Source: Streptomyces sp. CB01881
GTDB lineage: Bacteria > Actinomycetota > Actinomycetes > Streptomycetales > Streptomycetaceae
DNA length: 57,039 nucleotides
Assembly: GCF_002953255.1 (NCBI RefSeq)
Contig: NZ_CP026498.1
Span: 7,307,639 to 7,364,677, forward strand
Reading direction: 5' to 3'
The notes under the pieces are model-generated. The model did no database searches, was not told the DNA's origin, and was given only the letters and a program-made list of their open reading frames with translations. Numbering within the stretch: the first letter of the stretch is position 1; each line of letters starts with the position of its first letter. The position numbers and the translations under genes are program-made. This document shows positions 17,508 to 25,467 of the stretch, one piece after another.

Positions 17508-17957
17508 TCAGCGCGCGGCGGTAGGGGCCGCGTCGTTGCCGTCACCGTACGCCTTGTCACCGCGGAGCAGCCCGGTGCCCTCCCCGGCCTCGGCGGGGTC
17601 GCCGCCCGTGCCGGTGATCCGGTTGGCGGCGTCCACGAAGACGACCTTCGGCTCGTAGCCCTTGGCCTCGGCGGTGTCCATCTGCCCGTAGGCGATGAGT
17701 ATGACGAGGTCGCCCGGGTGGACGAGGCGGGCGGCGGCGCCGTTGATGCCGATCACGCCGGAGCCGCGCGGGCCGGCGATGGTGTACGTCTCCAGCCGGG
17801 CGCCGTTGTTGATGTCGACGATGTGGACCAGCTCGCCGGGGAGCAGGTCGGCGGCGTCGAGCAGGTCCTCGTCCACCGTGACGGAGCCGACGTAGTGCAG
17901 GTCGGCCTGGGTCACGGTGGCCCGGTGGATCTTGGACTTGAGCATGGTGCGGAGCAT
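17508..17957 (-). CDS. panD: Aspartate 1-decarboxylase proenzyme
   Basis: PanD makes beta-alanine from aspartate for pantothenate. It is made as a proenzyme that cleaves itself at Gly24-Ser25 to create the pyruvoyl cofactor; the HYVGSVTVD site is intact here. The conserved INGAAARLVHPGD and MDTAEAKGYEPKVVFVD segments are present. The core enzyme is about 120 residues; this one has 149, with an Ala/Gly/Asp-rich tail of about 28 residues, as in some actinobacteria. The start is ATG 17955-17957 (MLRTMLKSKIHRATV) with AGGAGG upstream. It follows panC after a repeat-filled 155-bp gap. Confidence 0.96.
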   Translation of the reverse strand: MLRTMLKSKIHRATVTQADLHYVGSVTVDEDLLDAADLLPGELVHIVDINNGARLETYTIAGPRGSGVIGINGAAARLVHPGDLVILIAYGQMDTAEAKGYEPKVVFVDAANRITGTGGDPAEAGEGTGLLRGDKAYGDGNDAAPTAAR

Positions 17958-18011
17958 GGGGTCACGCCTCCTGTGAGTGCATGCCTAGTGGTGCTTCGGA
18001 TACCGGATGCA

Positions 18012-18116
18012 GCGGACGGTTCTGTGCCTGCCGCCCGTCCCGCCTGGCGGACGGTTCTGTGCCTGCCGCCCGTCCCGCCTGGCGGACGATTCTGTGCTTG
18101 TTGCTCATCCGCCTAG
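18012..18116 (-). repeat. 35-bp tandem repeat between panC and panD, including the panC stop
   Basis: There are two identical 35-bp units (18012-18046, 18047-18081) and a diverged third (18082-18116) that contains the TAG stop of panC at 18113-18115. Each unit holds CCGCC/GGCGG half-arms that can form a hairpin in the panC-panD transcript. Confidence 0.9.
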
Positions 18117-19036
18117 CGGCAGATGACGTGGACGTTGTCGATCAGGCGGGTCGAGCCCACCTTCGCGGCGACGGCCAGCACCGCCTCGCCCTGGAAGTCG
18201 TCCGCGGCCTCGGTGAAGTCGTGCGGGTCGATCAGGGCGAGGTAGTCGAGGGTGACGCCTTCGGCGCCGCCTTCCTCGGTCGAGGAGGCGATGACGGCCG
18301 CGGCGGCCTCGCGCACGGCCTTCGGGCCCTGCGCGGCCGCGTCGCGGCCGGCGAAGAGCGCCTTGGAGAGGGCGAGCGCGCGCACGCGGTCCTCGTCGGA
18401 GAGGTAGCGGTTGCGGGAGGAGAGCGCCAGGCCGTCCTCCTCGCGGATCGTCGGCACGCCCACGATCTCGACGTCGAAGTCGAGGTCGGCCACCATCCGC
18501 TGGATGATCGCCAGCTGCTGGGCGTCCTTCTCGCCGAAGAAGGCGAAGTCCGGGTCGGTGATGTGCAGCAGCTTGGCGACCACGGTCAGCACGCCGTCGA
18601 AGTGGCCGGGGCGGGTGGCGCCCTCGTAGCGCTCGCCCATCGGGCCGGCCGCCAGGCGCACCTGGGGCTCGCCGTTCGGGTAGACCTCGTCGACCGACGG
18701 CGCGAAGACCACGTCGGCGCCGTTCTCCTCGGCGAGGCGCACGTCCTCGTCCAGGGTGCGCGGGTAGCGCTCCAGGTCCTCGCCGGCGCCGAACTGCAGC
18801 GGGTTGACGAAGACGGTGACGGCGACCCGGCCGTCCCGGCCGACCTGCTTGCGGGCGGCGCGGATCAGCGCGGCGTGGCCCTCGTGCAGCGCGCCCATGG
18901 TCATCACGACCGCGTTGTCCACCGGCTGCTCGTCCGGCCAGAAGGCCGCCTCGAAGTCGGCGACGGTGTGCGTGACGACGGCCCGGTGGACCTTGGGTGC
19001 CCGCTGGGCCTTGCCCGGCTGCTTGCCGCGTGCCAT
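18113..19036 (-). CDS. panC: Pantothenate synthetase (pantoate-beta-alanine ligase)
   Basis: PanC joins pantoate and beta-alanine using ATP. The 307-residue protein has the HIGH-type motif MTMGALHEGHAALIRAA, the pantoate-binding FVNPLQFGAGEDLERYPRTL, GHFDGVLTVVAKL, the FFGEKDAQQLAIIQRM segment and the KMSKS-like GLALSSRNRYL. The start is ATG 19034-19036, directly behind the DUF2520 gene (3-base gap). The N-terminus carries about 25 extra basic residues before the catalytic fold. Ketopantoate hydroxymethyltransferase (panB) is not in the window. Confidence 0.96.
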   Translation of the reverse strand: MARGKQPGKAQRAPKVHRAVVTHTVADFEAAFWPDEQPVDNAVVMTMGALHEGHAALIRAARKQVGRDGRVAVTVFVNPLQFGAGEDLERYPRTLDEDVRLAEENGADVVFAPSVDEVYPNGEPQVRLAAGPMGERYEGATRPGHFDGVLTVVAKLLHITDPDFAFFGEKDAQQLAIIQRMVADLDFDVEIVGVPTIREEDGLALSSRNRYLSDEDRVRALALSKALFAGRDAAAQGPKAVREAAAAVIASSTEEGGAEGVTLDYLALIDPHDFTEAADDFQGEAVLAVAAKVGSTRLIDNVHVICR

Positions 19037-19039
19037 TGG

Positions 19040-19999
19040 TCAGCTCTCCTCGTTCAGTACGTCCAGCAGCGCCGCCGCCGACGCTTCGTCGATCGTCCCG
19101 TGTGCGAGTGCCCGCTGGGCGGTGGCGCGGGCCATCGCCCGGTAGGCGGCCGGGATGTCCGGGGACACCGTACTGAGCTGCGCCAGGTGGCGCCGAACGG
19201 TGCCGGTGTCGCCCCGGGCGACCGGGCCGGTCAGGGCCGCGTCGCCGGAGCGCAGGCTGTTGTCCAGGGCGGCGCCGAGCAGCGGGCCGAGCAGCCGGCC
19301 GGGCTCGGCGACCCCGGCGGTGCGCAGCAGCTCCAGCGCCTGCGCGACCAGGGTGACCAGGTGGTTGGCGCCGTGCGCGAGGGCCGTGTGGTAGAGCGGG
19401 CGGACGCCCTCCGGCACCCACTCGGGCTCGCCGCCCATCTCCACCACCAGTGCCTCGGCGACCGGGCGCAGCTCCTCGGGGGCGGTCACCCCGAACGGGC
19501 AGCCGGCGAGGCGGGCGAGGTCGACGGAGGTGCCGGTGAAGGTCATCGCGGGGTGCAGCGCCAGCGGCAGCGCCCCGGCCCGGGTGGCGGGCTCCAGGAC
19601 GGCGACGCCGTGCGCGCCCGAGGTGTGCACGACCAGTTGGCCGGGCCGGATCGAACCGGTCGAGGCGAGGCCGGCCACCAGGTCGGCCAGCGCGTCGTCG
19701 GGGACGGTGAGCAGCACCAGGTCGGCGGCGGCGAGCACCTGCGGCGGGGTGACGATCCGCACGCCCGGCAGCAGCGCGTCGGCGCGGCGGCGGGAGGCGG
19801 CGGAGACCCCGGAGGCGGCGACCACCCGGTGGCCGGCGAGCTGGAGGGCGGCGCCGAGCGCGGGGCCGACCCGGCCGGTGCCGACCACGCCGACGGCGAG
19901 CCGCGCGGGGCGGTTGCCGGGGTCGGCGGGGTCGCCGAAACCGTCGGCGAGCGGGGCGAAGTCGGCCGGGGTGAAGTCGGCACTGTCGGACGTACTCAC
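19040..19999 (-). CDS. Rossmann-like + DUF2520 oxidoreductase, possible ketopantoate reductase
   Basis: The 319-residue protein has an N-terminal NAD(P)-binding fold (AVGVVGTGRVGPALGAALQL) followed by strands typical of 6-phosphogluconate-dehydrogenase-like reductases (LVLLTVPDDALADLV, VVHTSGAHG). The C-terminal DUF2520 helical domain follows (ALHPAMTFTG, AHGANHLVTLVAQALELL). The protein heads the pan-nad-coa operon. I believe PanG-type alternative ketopantoate reductases belong to this two-domain family, so a role in making pantoate is attractive but unproven. The start is GTG 19997-19999. The ATG at 20060-20062 is rejected because it overlaps a TAGAAT promoter box. Confidence 0.75.
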   Translation of the reverse strand: MSTSDSADFTPADFAPLADGFGDPADPGNRPARLAVGVVGTGRVGPALGAALQLAGHRVVAASGVSAASRRRADALLPGVRIVTPPQVLAAADLVLLTVPDDALADLVAGLASTGSIRPGQLVVHTSGAHGVAVLEPATRAGALPLALHPAMTFTGTSVDLARLAGCPFGVTAPEELRPVAEALVVEMGGEPEWVPEGVRPLYHTALAHGANHLVTLVAQALELLRTAGVAEPGRLLGPLLGAALDNSLRSGDAALTGPVARGDTGTVRRHLAQLSTVSPDIPAAYRAMARATAQRALAHGTIDEASAAALLDVLNEES

Positions 20000-20060
20000 G
20001 GCTCGGCCCTGGTCCTCACTCTCCGTTCCGGTCCTCTTCGGGTACCGGACGCACCGGCCC

Positions 20061-20092
20061 ATTCTACGGGGGCGGCCCCGGGCGGATTCAAT
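20061..20092 (-). promoter_or_regulatory. Promoter of the DUF2520-panCD-nadBC-coaX operon
   Basis: On the minus strand TTGAAT is followed after 19 bases by TAGAAT, a good housekeeping-type pair. The -35 box overlaps the TGA stop of the response-regulator gene, and the start of the first operon gene lies about 60 bases downstream. Confidence 0.6.
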
Positions 20093-20777
20093 CAGTGGCG
20101 CCGGCCCGGACCAGGCCCGCCTCGTAGGCCAGGACGACGGCCTGGACCCGGTCGCGCAGGCCGAGCTTGGCCAGGATCCGGCCGACGTGGGTCTTCACGG
20201 TGGCCTCGGAGAGGACCAGCCGGGCGGCGATCTCGCCGTTCGACAGGCCCTGGGCGACCAGCAGGAAGACCTCGCGCTCGCGCTCGGTGAGCGGGCCGAG
20301 GGTGTCCGGGCCGGGCGCGCTGGCCGGGGTGGGCAGCACCTCGGCGAAGCGGTCGATCATGCGGCGGGTGGTGGTCGGTGCGACCACCGCGTCACCGCCG
20401 TGCACCGCGCGGATCGCGGCCACCAGCTCGGTCGGCGGCACGTCCTTGAGCAGGAAGCCGCTGGCCCCGGCCTTGAGCGCGGCGAAGGCGTACTCGTCGA
20501 GGTCGAAGGTGGTGAGGATGAGGACGTGCGGGGCGTCCGGCAGCGGGCTGCCGTCCTCGGCGAGGCAGATCCGCCGGGTGGCCTGCACGCCGTCCAGGCG
20601 GGGCATCCGGACGTCCATCAGGATCACGTCCACCTGTGTCTGCTTCAGCTTCTCCAGGGCCTGCGCGCCGTCGCCGGCCTCGGCGGCGATCTCGATGTCG
20701 CCCTGCGACTGCAGGATCATCCGGAAGCCGGTGCGCAGCAGCTCCTGGTCGTCGACGAGCATCACGCGGATGGTCAA
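20088..20777 (-). CDS. NarL/LuxR-family response regulator
   Basis: The 229-residue protein has a receiver domain with acidic pair DD at residues 9-10, phosphoacceptor Asp55 in VILMDVRMPRLDG, and TTFDLDEYAF with FLLKD around the conserved Thr/Lys. A LuxR-type HTH follows (LTEREREVFLLVAQGLSNGE, ATVKTHVGRILAKLGLRDR). The start is TTG 20775-20777, because AGGAG sits 5 bases upstream; GTG and ATG codons 4-5 codons later are alternatives. It follows its kinase gene by 44 bases. No target transporter gene is adjacent, unlike many systems of this class. Confidence 0.92.
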   Translation of the reverse strand: MTIRVMLVDDQELLRTGFRMILQSQGDIEIAAEAGDGAQALEKLKQTQVDVILMDVRMPRLDGVQATRRICLAEDGSPLPDAPHVLILTTFDLDEYAFAALKAGASGFLLKDVPPTELVAAIRAVHGGDAVVAPTTTRRMIDRFAEVLPTPASAPGPDTLGPLTEREREVFLLVAQGLSNGEIAARLVLSEATVKTHVGRILAKLGLRDRVQAVVLAYEAGLVRAGATD

Positions 20778-20821
20778 GGTGGCTCCTAGGTTGGTGGCGG
20801 CGACGAGGCGGGGTGGCCGGG

Positions 20822-22042
20822 TCAGTGTGCCGTCTTGAGCGGCAGGACGGCGCGGATCCGGAAGCCGCCGCCGGGGCGCGGCCCGACGTCGAGGCTTCCG
20901 CTGACCATGCCGACGCGCTCGCGCATGCCGATCAGGCCGTGGCCCTGGCCGTCGATGCCGCCGGTGGCCAGCTGCTCGTCGGTGGAGCCGCGGCCGTCGT
21001 CCTCGACCAGGACGGCCAGCTCGCGCTCGCCGAAGTCGACCGCGACCCGGGCGTGGACGTCCGGGCCGCCGTGCTTGCGGACGTTGGTCAGCGCCTCCTG
21101 GACGATCCGGTAGACGGTCAGCTCGACGCCGCGCGGCAGCTCGCGCGGGTTGCCCGAGGTGGCGAAGTCCACCTGGAGGCCGGCCGTGCGGACCTGGTCC
21201 AGCAGCTCGGGCAGCTCCTCGACGCCGGGCTGCGGCACGTACTCCTCGGCGGTGTCGGCGGTGCGCAGCACGCCCAGCAGGCGGCGCATCTCGACCAGCG
21301 CCTGGCGCCCGGTGGAGGCGATCGTGCCGAGCGCCTCCTTGGCCTGCTGCGGCGAGTTGTCCAGGACGTAGGCGGCGCCGTCGGCCTGGACGATCATGAC
21401 GGAGACGTTGTGCGCGACCACGTCGTGCAGCTCGCGCGCGATCCGCGCCCGCTCGGCGGCGACCGCCACCTTGGCCTGGGCGTCCCGTTCGCGCTCCAGC
21501 CGGGCGGCGCGGTCCTCCAGCTCGACCAGGTAGGCGCGGCGCACCCGGGTGAGCCGGCCCCACGCCCAGCAGAGGATGAACGGGGTCGACATCAGGGCGG
21601 AGACCAGCAGGAACTCGGCCGTGCTGCGGTGCTGTCCGTGCCAGACGCCGTCGTCGTCGGTGTAGCCGGACGGGAAGCGCCCGAGGACCAGCGGCCCCGC
21701 CAGCAGCCCGCCGGCCAGGCTGAGCCGTGACGTCCAGACCGCGCCGAAGGCGGCGCCGGTGTAGGCGAAGACCAGGTAGCCGATGCTGGAGGCGCCCACC
21801 GGGACGCCGAGCGCGACCTGGAGCAGCCCGACCGCGCCGGCGACGCCGACGGTGAGGTTCGGGAACCGGCGGCGGAACACCATCAGCAGCGGGATGACGA
21901 CCGCGATGGCGTAGTAGACGCCGAGCTTCCAGCCCGTGGCGTTGGTGCTGTCGGGCAGGAGGCCGAGGAAGAGCACCAGCGACGCCCAGGCGGAGTCGAC
22001 CACCATGGGGTGACGGCGGAGCCAGGCGTTGAGTCGATGCAC
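20822..22042 (-). CDS. Sensor histidine kinase, HisKA_3 (NarX/DesK) type
   Basis: The 406-residue membrane kinase has about five or six hydrophobic helices in residues 15-165, a short coiled coil (about 170-200) and the HisKA_3 motif ARELHDVVAHNVSVM with phosphorylated His206. An HATPase_c domain follows, with YRIVQEALTNVRKHG and LVEDDGRGS and a glycine lid GHGLIGMRERVGM. No large extracytoplasmic sensor domain is present, so the signal is probably sensed in or near the membrane. The GTG start is at 22040-22042. It forms a two-component pair with the downstream NarL-type regulator. Confidence 0.92.
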   Translation of the reverse strand: MHRLNAWLRRHPMVVDSAWASLVLFLGLLPDSTNATGWKLGVYYAIAVVIPLLMVFRRRFPNLTVGVAGAVGLLQVALGVPVGASSIGYLVFAYTGAAFGAVWTSRLSLAGGLLAGPLVLGRFPSGYTDDDGVWHGQHRSTAEFLLVSALMSTPFILCWAWGRLTRVRRAYLVELEDRAARLERERDAQAKVAVAAERARIARELHDVVAHNVSVMIVQADGAAYVLDNSPQQAKEALGTIASTGRQALVEMRRLLGVLRTADTAEEYVPQPGVEELPELLDQVRTAGLQVDFATSGNPRELPRGVELTVYRIVQEALTNVRKHGGPDVHARVAVDFGERELAVLVEDDGRGSTDEQLATGGIDGQGHGLIGMRERVGMVSGSLDVGPRPGGGFRIRAVLPLKTAH

Positions 22043-22097
22043 GTCTCAAGCGTAGGCAGTCGCGCAGTGTGCCCAGGTCCGCCGGGAGGGCGATCCG

Positions 22098-22117
22098 TCC
22101 TACTCCCTAGGTCGGAG
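22098..22117. promoter_or_regulatory. CTCCCTAGGTC element upstream of the kinase gene
   Basis: TACTCCCTAGGTCGGAG has a CCTAGG palindromic core flanked by CTCC/GGAG, about 60 bp before the kinase start. A close relative, TTTCTCCCTAGGGTCCG, occurs at 39548-39564 before a membrane protein gene. It may be an operator of the adjacent response regulator; this is inference. Confidence 0.4.
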
Positions 22118-22171
22118 AAGCCCCGCCTCCGGTTGGGAGGGTGCGTCCGGATCCCGGTAGCGTCCCGGCGC

Positions 22172-23206
22172 ATGACGTGGATGCGGTGGCGGGCCGCCAT
22201 GGAACAGGCCCTGTACGACCCGGACGGCGGCTTCTACCGCAGGCCGGAGGGCCCGGCGGGGCACTTCCGCACCTCCGTGCACGCCTCCCCGCTGTTCGCC
22301 CGTGCGGTGGCCCGGCTCCTGCTGGAGGTCGACACGGCCCTCGGCCGTCCGGAGGAGCTGGCCTTCGTGGACGTCGGGGCGGGCCGCGGCGAGCTGCTGG
22401 CCGGCGTGCTGGCCGAGCTGCCGGACACGGTGCTCGCGCGGCTGCGGCCGTACGGCGTGGAGATCGCCGACCGGCCGGACGGCCTGCCGTCCACAGTCCT
22501 GTGGACGGACGAGGTGCCGCGCGGGGTCAGCGGGCTGCTGTTCGCCAACGAGTGGCTGGACAACGTGCCGCTGGACGTCGGCGAGGTGGACGGGGACGGG
22601 GTGCTGCGCTACGTCGAGGTGGACACCGGGACCGGCGCCGAGCGGGCGGGCGGGCCGGTGGACGCGGCGGACGCCGACTGGGCCGCCCGCTGGTGGCCGG
22701 CCCGTGAACCGGTGGCCTTCGTGGAGTTCGGCGGGCCCCGGGACGCGGCCTGGGCGCACGCCGTCGCCGGGCTGGAGCGCGGCCTGGCCGTCGCCGTCGA
22801 CTACGGCCACACCGCCGGACACCGCCCGCCGCTGGCGACCCTGACCGGCTTCCGGGCCGGCCGCGAGGTGCCGCCGGTGCCCGACGGCTCCTGCGACGTC
22901 ACCGCGCACGTGGCGCTGGACGCGGTGGCCGTTCCCGGTCTCCACAGCCTGTGGACGACGCAGCGCGACGCCCTGCGGGCGCTCGGCGTCAGCGGCGCCC
23001 GCCCGTCGCTCGCCCTGGCCTCCACCGACCCGGTGGCCTACCTGCGGGCGCTCGGCGGCGCCGGCGAGGGCGCCGAGCTGACCGACCGTGCGGGCCTGGG
23101 CGCGTTCGGCTGGCTCGCGCAGGCCGTCCGCATGCCACTGCCCGAGATCCTGAAGGGGCCGGAGAGCCTGGAGATGCTGCCGGGATGGCAGACTCTGGGG
23201 TCATGA
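22172..23206 (+). CDS. MidA/NDUFAF7-type SAM-dependent methyltransferase
   Basis: The 344-residue protein resembles the Methyltransf_28 (DUF185) family: the N-terminal MEQALYDPDGGFYRR and VHASPLFARAVARLLLE, the SAM loop FVDVGAGRGELLAGVL, LLFANEWLDNVPLDV, then VAVDYGHTAGHRP and CDVTAHVALDAV. The mitochondrial homologue NDUFAF7 dimethylates an arginine of NDUFS2, the NuoD-equivalent subunit of complex I, and is needed for its assembly. Here the next gene, overlapping by four bases, is a NuoD paralogue. The start is ATG 22172-22174 with a TAGCGT box 8 bases upstream (leaderless pattern); the ATG three codons later is an alternative. The enzyme is somewhat divergent, so the substrate is inferred from context. 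Confidence 0.8.
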   Translation: MTWMRWRAAMEQALYDPDGGFYRRPEGPAGHFRTSVHASPLFARAVARLLLEVDTALGRPEELAFVDVGAGRGELLAGVLAELPDTVLARLRPYGVEIADRPDGLPSTVLWTDEVPRGVSGLLFANEWLDNVPLDVGEVDGDGVLRYVEVDTGTGAERAGGPVDAADADWAARWWPAREPVAFVEFGGPRDAAWAHAVAGLERGLAVAVDYGHTAGHRPPLATLTGFRAGREVPPVPDGSCDVTAHVALDAVAVPGLHSLWTTQRDALRALGVSGARPSLALASTDPVAYLRALGGAGEGAELTDRAGLGAFGWLAQAVRMPLPEILKGPESLEMLPGWQTLGS

Positions 23207-24372
23207 GGGAGACCACGGTCGGCATCGGGGCGGGAGCCGAGAACTTCACGGGCGAGGCGGGCACCACCGACATGGTGCTCAACATCGGCCCGCAGCACCC
23301 CGCGACCCACGGCGTACTGCGCCTGAAGCTGGTGCTGGACGGCGAGCGGATCGTGTCCGCCGAGCCGGTGATCGGCTACATGCACCGCGGCGCGGAGAAG
23401 CTCTTCGAGGCGCGCGACTACCGGCAGATCATCATGCTGGCCAACCGGCACGACTGGCTCTCCGCCTTCTCCAACGAGCTGGGCGTGGTGCTGGGCGTCG
23501 AGCGGATGCTCGGCATGGAGGTGCCCGAGCGCGCGGTCTGGATCCGCACCCTGCTCGCCGAGCTGAACCGGGTGCTCAACCACCTGATGTTCCTCGGCTC
23601 CTACCCGCTGGAGCTGGGCGGGATCACCCCGATCTTCCACGCGTTCTCCGGCCGCGAGGACCTCCAGCACGTGCTGGAGGAGGCCTCCGGCGGCCGGATG
23701 CACTACATGTTCAACCGGGTCGGGGGCCTCAAGGAGGACCTCCCGGCCGGCTGGCTCGGCCGGGTCCGCGCCGCGGTCGCCGTCGTCCGCTCCCAGCTGC
23801 CGGTCTTCGAGGACCTCGTCCTCGGCAACGAGATCTTCCGCGCCCGCACCGCCGGCGTCGGCGTGCTCAGCAGGGCGCACGCCGAGGCGTACGGCGTCAG
23901 CGGGCCGATCGCGCGCGCCAGCGGGCTCGACTTCGACCTGCGCCGCGACGAGCCCTACCTCGCGTACGGCTCGGACGAGCTGCGCTCGGTGCTGACCGTG
24001 GTCACCCGCGAGGAGGGCGACTGCCTGGCCCGCTTCGAGTGCCTGCTGGAGCAGACCGTCAACGCGCTGGACCTCGCCGACGCCTGCCTCGACAAGCTGG
24101 CCACGCTGGCGCCCGGCCCGGTCAACCTGCGGCTGCCCAAGGTGCTCAAGGCCCCCGAGGGCAGCACCTACGCCTGGACGGAGAACCCGCTCGGCGTCAA
24201 CGGCTACTACCTGGTGTCCCGCGGCGACAAGACGCCGTGGCGGCTCAAGCTCCGCTCGGCGTCCTTCAACAACATCCAGGCGCTGACCGAGCTGCTGCCC
24301 GGCACCCTGGTCGCCGACATGGTGGCGATCCTGGGCTCGATGTTCTTCGTCGTCGGGGACATCGACAAGTAG
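23203..24372 (+). CDS. nuoD2: NuoD paralogue (49-kDa complex I / NiFe-hydrogenase large-subunit-like)
   Basis: The 389-residue protein has the NuoD hallmarks LNIGPQHPATHGVLRL, VIGYMHRGAEKLFE, RDYRQIIMLANRHDWLSA, HLMFLGSYPLELGG, RMHYMFNRVGGLKEDLP and the terminal SMFFVVGDIDK. NuoD helps form the quinone site of NADH dehydrogenase I and normally sits inside the nuoA-N operon; here it stands alone. Streptomycetes are known to carry such an extra copy besides the full operon. The ATG overlaps the methyltransferase stop (ATGA), indicating coupled translation with the putative modifying enzyme. It ends 31 bp from a convergent gene, with a small GCCCGG hairpin (24374-24389) between them. Confidence 0.92.
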   Translation: MRETTVGIGAGAENFTGEAGTTDMVLNIGPQHPATHGVLRLKLVLDGERIVSAEPVIGYMHRGAEKLFEARDYRQIIMLANRHDWLSAFSNELGVVLGVERMLGMEVPERAVWIRTLLAELNRVLNHLMFLGSYPLELGGITPIFHAFSGREDLQHVLEEASGGRMHYMFNRVGGLKEDLPAGWLGRVRAAVAVVRSQLPVFEDLVLGNEIFRARTAGVGVLSRAHAEAYGVSGPIARASGLDFDLRRDEPYLAYGSDELRSVLTVVTREEGDCLARFECLLEQTVNALDLADACLDKLATLAPGPVNLRLPKVLKAPEGSTYAWTENPLGVNGYYLVSRGDKTPWRLKLRSASFNNIQALTELLPGTLVADMVAILGSMFFVVGDIDK

Positions 24373-24403
24373 AGCCCGGCCGCCCGGGCCCCGCCCGCGC
24401 CGC

Positions 24404-25273
24404 CTACTGCTTCTTCTTCGGCCTGGCCGGATCGGCCGGGTGCGGGGCCACCTTGCGGTCGCCCCTGGTGGCGATCCGCTGCTCGCAGAGGCCGGTCAGC
24501 ACCTCGTACGCGGCCCGGCCCATCAGCTCGGTGAGCTCGGGGCGGTAGCTGACGTACACCGGGTCGGCGCCGGTGTGCGCCTCCGGGCTGCCGGTGCACC
24601 ACCAGTGCAGGTCGTGGCCGCCCGGGCCCCAGCCCCGGCGGTCGTACTCGCCGATGGTGACCTGGAGGTAGCGGGTGTCGTCCGGGCGGTCGACCCAGTC
24701 GTAGGTGCGGCGCACCGGGAGCTGCCAGCAGACGTCCGGCTTGGTCTCCAGCGGCTCCCGGCCCTCCTTGAGGGCGAGCGCGTGCAGGGCGCAGCCGGCG
24801 CCGCCCGCGAAGCCCGGGCTGTTGACGAAGATGCAGGCGCCGTTGACCCGGCGGGTCTGCCGGTCGCCGTCCTCGTCGAGCATGGTGATGCCGTCGTCGG
24901 CCTTGATCCGCCCCTTGGCGTCGGTGCCGTGCGCGAAGTTCTCCCAGATCTCGGGCGTCAGCCGGGCGGCGTGGCCGGCCACGCGCTGCTCGTCGTCCTC
25001 GTCCGAGTAGTGCGCGCCGAGCGTGCAGCAGCCGTCCGACTCGCCGCGGCCCTCGCGGATGCCGTGGCACCCCTGGCCGAAGATGCACGACCAGCGGGAG
25101 GTGAGCCAGGTGAGGTCGCAGCGGAAGACCTGCTCCTCGTCGTCGGGGTCGGTGAACTCGACCCAGGCGCGCGGGAAGTCGAGCGGGACCTCGGTACGCA
25201 GGGTGGGCATCGCGAGGTCGACCGCGGTCGACCCGGTCTTGGACTTCTTCTTGGACGTGTCTGCTGCTGCCAC
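24404..25273 (-). CDS. Conserved Cys-rich protein, possible metal or Fe-S binding (YkgJ-like)
   Basis: The 289-residue protein has many ordered cysteines: FRCDLTWLTSRWSCIFGQGC, then GCCTLGAHY, then NGACIFVNSPG, AGCALHALAL and DVCWQLPVRR. Such spaced cysteines, with the GCALH motif, resemble COG0727/YkgJ-type zinc- or iron-sulfur-chelating proteins, but I cannot assign a reaction. The central and C-terminal parts contain conserved Trp/Tyr/His residues (DLHWWCTGSPEAH). Both ends are lysine-rich. The GTG start at 25271-25273 has a TACCCT box 6 bases upstream, nearly identical to lysS, so it is probably leaderless. It is convergent with nuoD2. There is no signal peptide. Confidence 0.7.
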   Translation of the reverse strand: MAAADTSKKKSKTGSTAVDLAMPTLRTEVPLDFPRAWVEFTDPDDEEQVFRCDLTWLTSRWSCIFGQGCHGIREGRGESDGCCTLGAHYSDEDDEQRVAGHAARLTPEIWENFAHGTDAKGRIKADDGITMLDEDGDRQTRRVNGACIFVNSPGFAGGAGCALHALALKEGREPLETKPDVCWQLPVRRTYDWVDRPDDTRYLQVTIGEYDRRGWGPGGHDLHWWCTGSPEAHTGADPVYVSYRPELTELMGRAAYEVLTGLCEQRIATRGDRKVAPHPADPARPKKKQ

Positions 25274-25467
25274 CCGGCAAGGGTAGAGCCTCGGCGGCGG
25301 TGCGAACCGTTCGTGACGTGGGCGTTCACGGCGATTTCACTGCGTGACGGCCCGGGCGCCGGGCGCCGGCGGGCGTGAAGGCGGGGTGAAGAGGTCCCCG
25401 GCGGCCTGCGGGCCCGCCCGGCGGCAGCCCTAGGATGGCGGCCGGTCCGCTACGGGGAGGTACGGGG

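Noticed and set aside
15811..17658. Rightward frame opposite nadB
   Set aside because: Antisense shadow; nadB has all catalytic motifs.
20000..20062. Upstream ATG (20060-20062) as start of the DUF2520 protein
   Set aside because: It overlaps the TAGAAT promoter box, so it would not be in the transcript.
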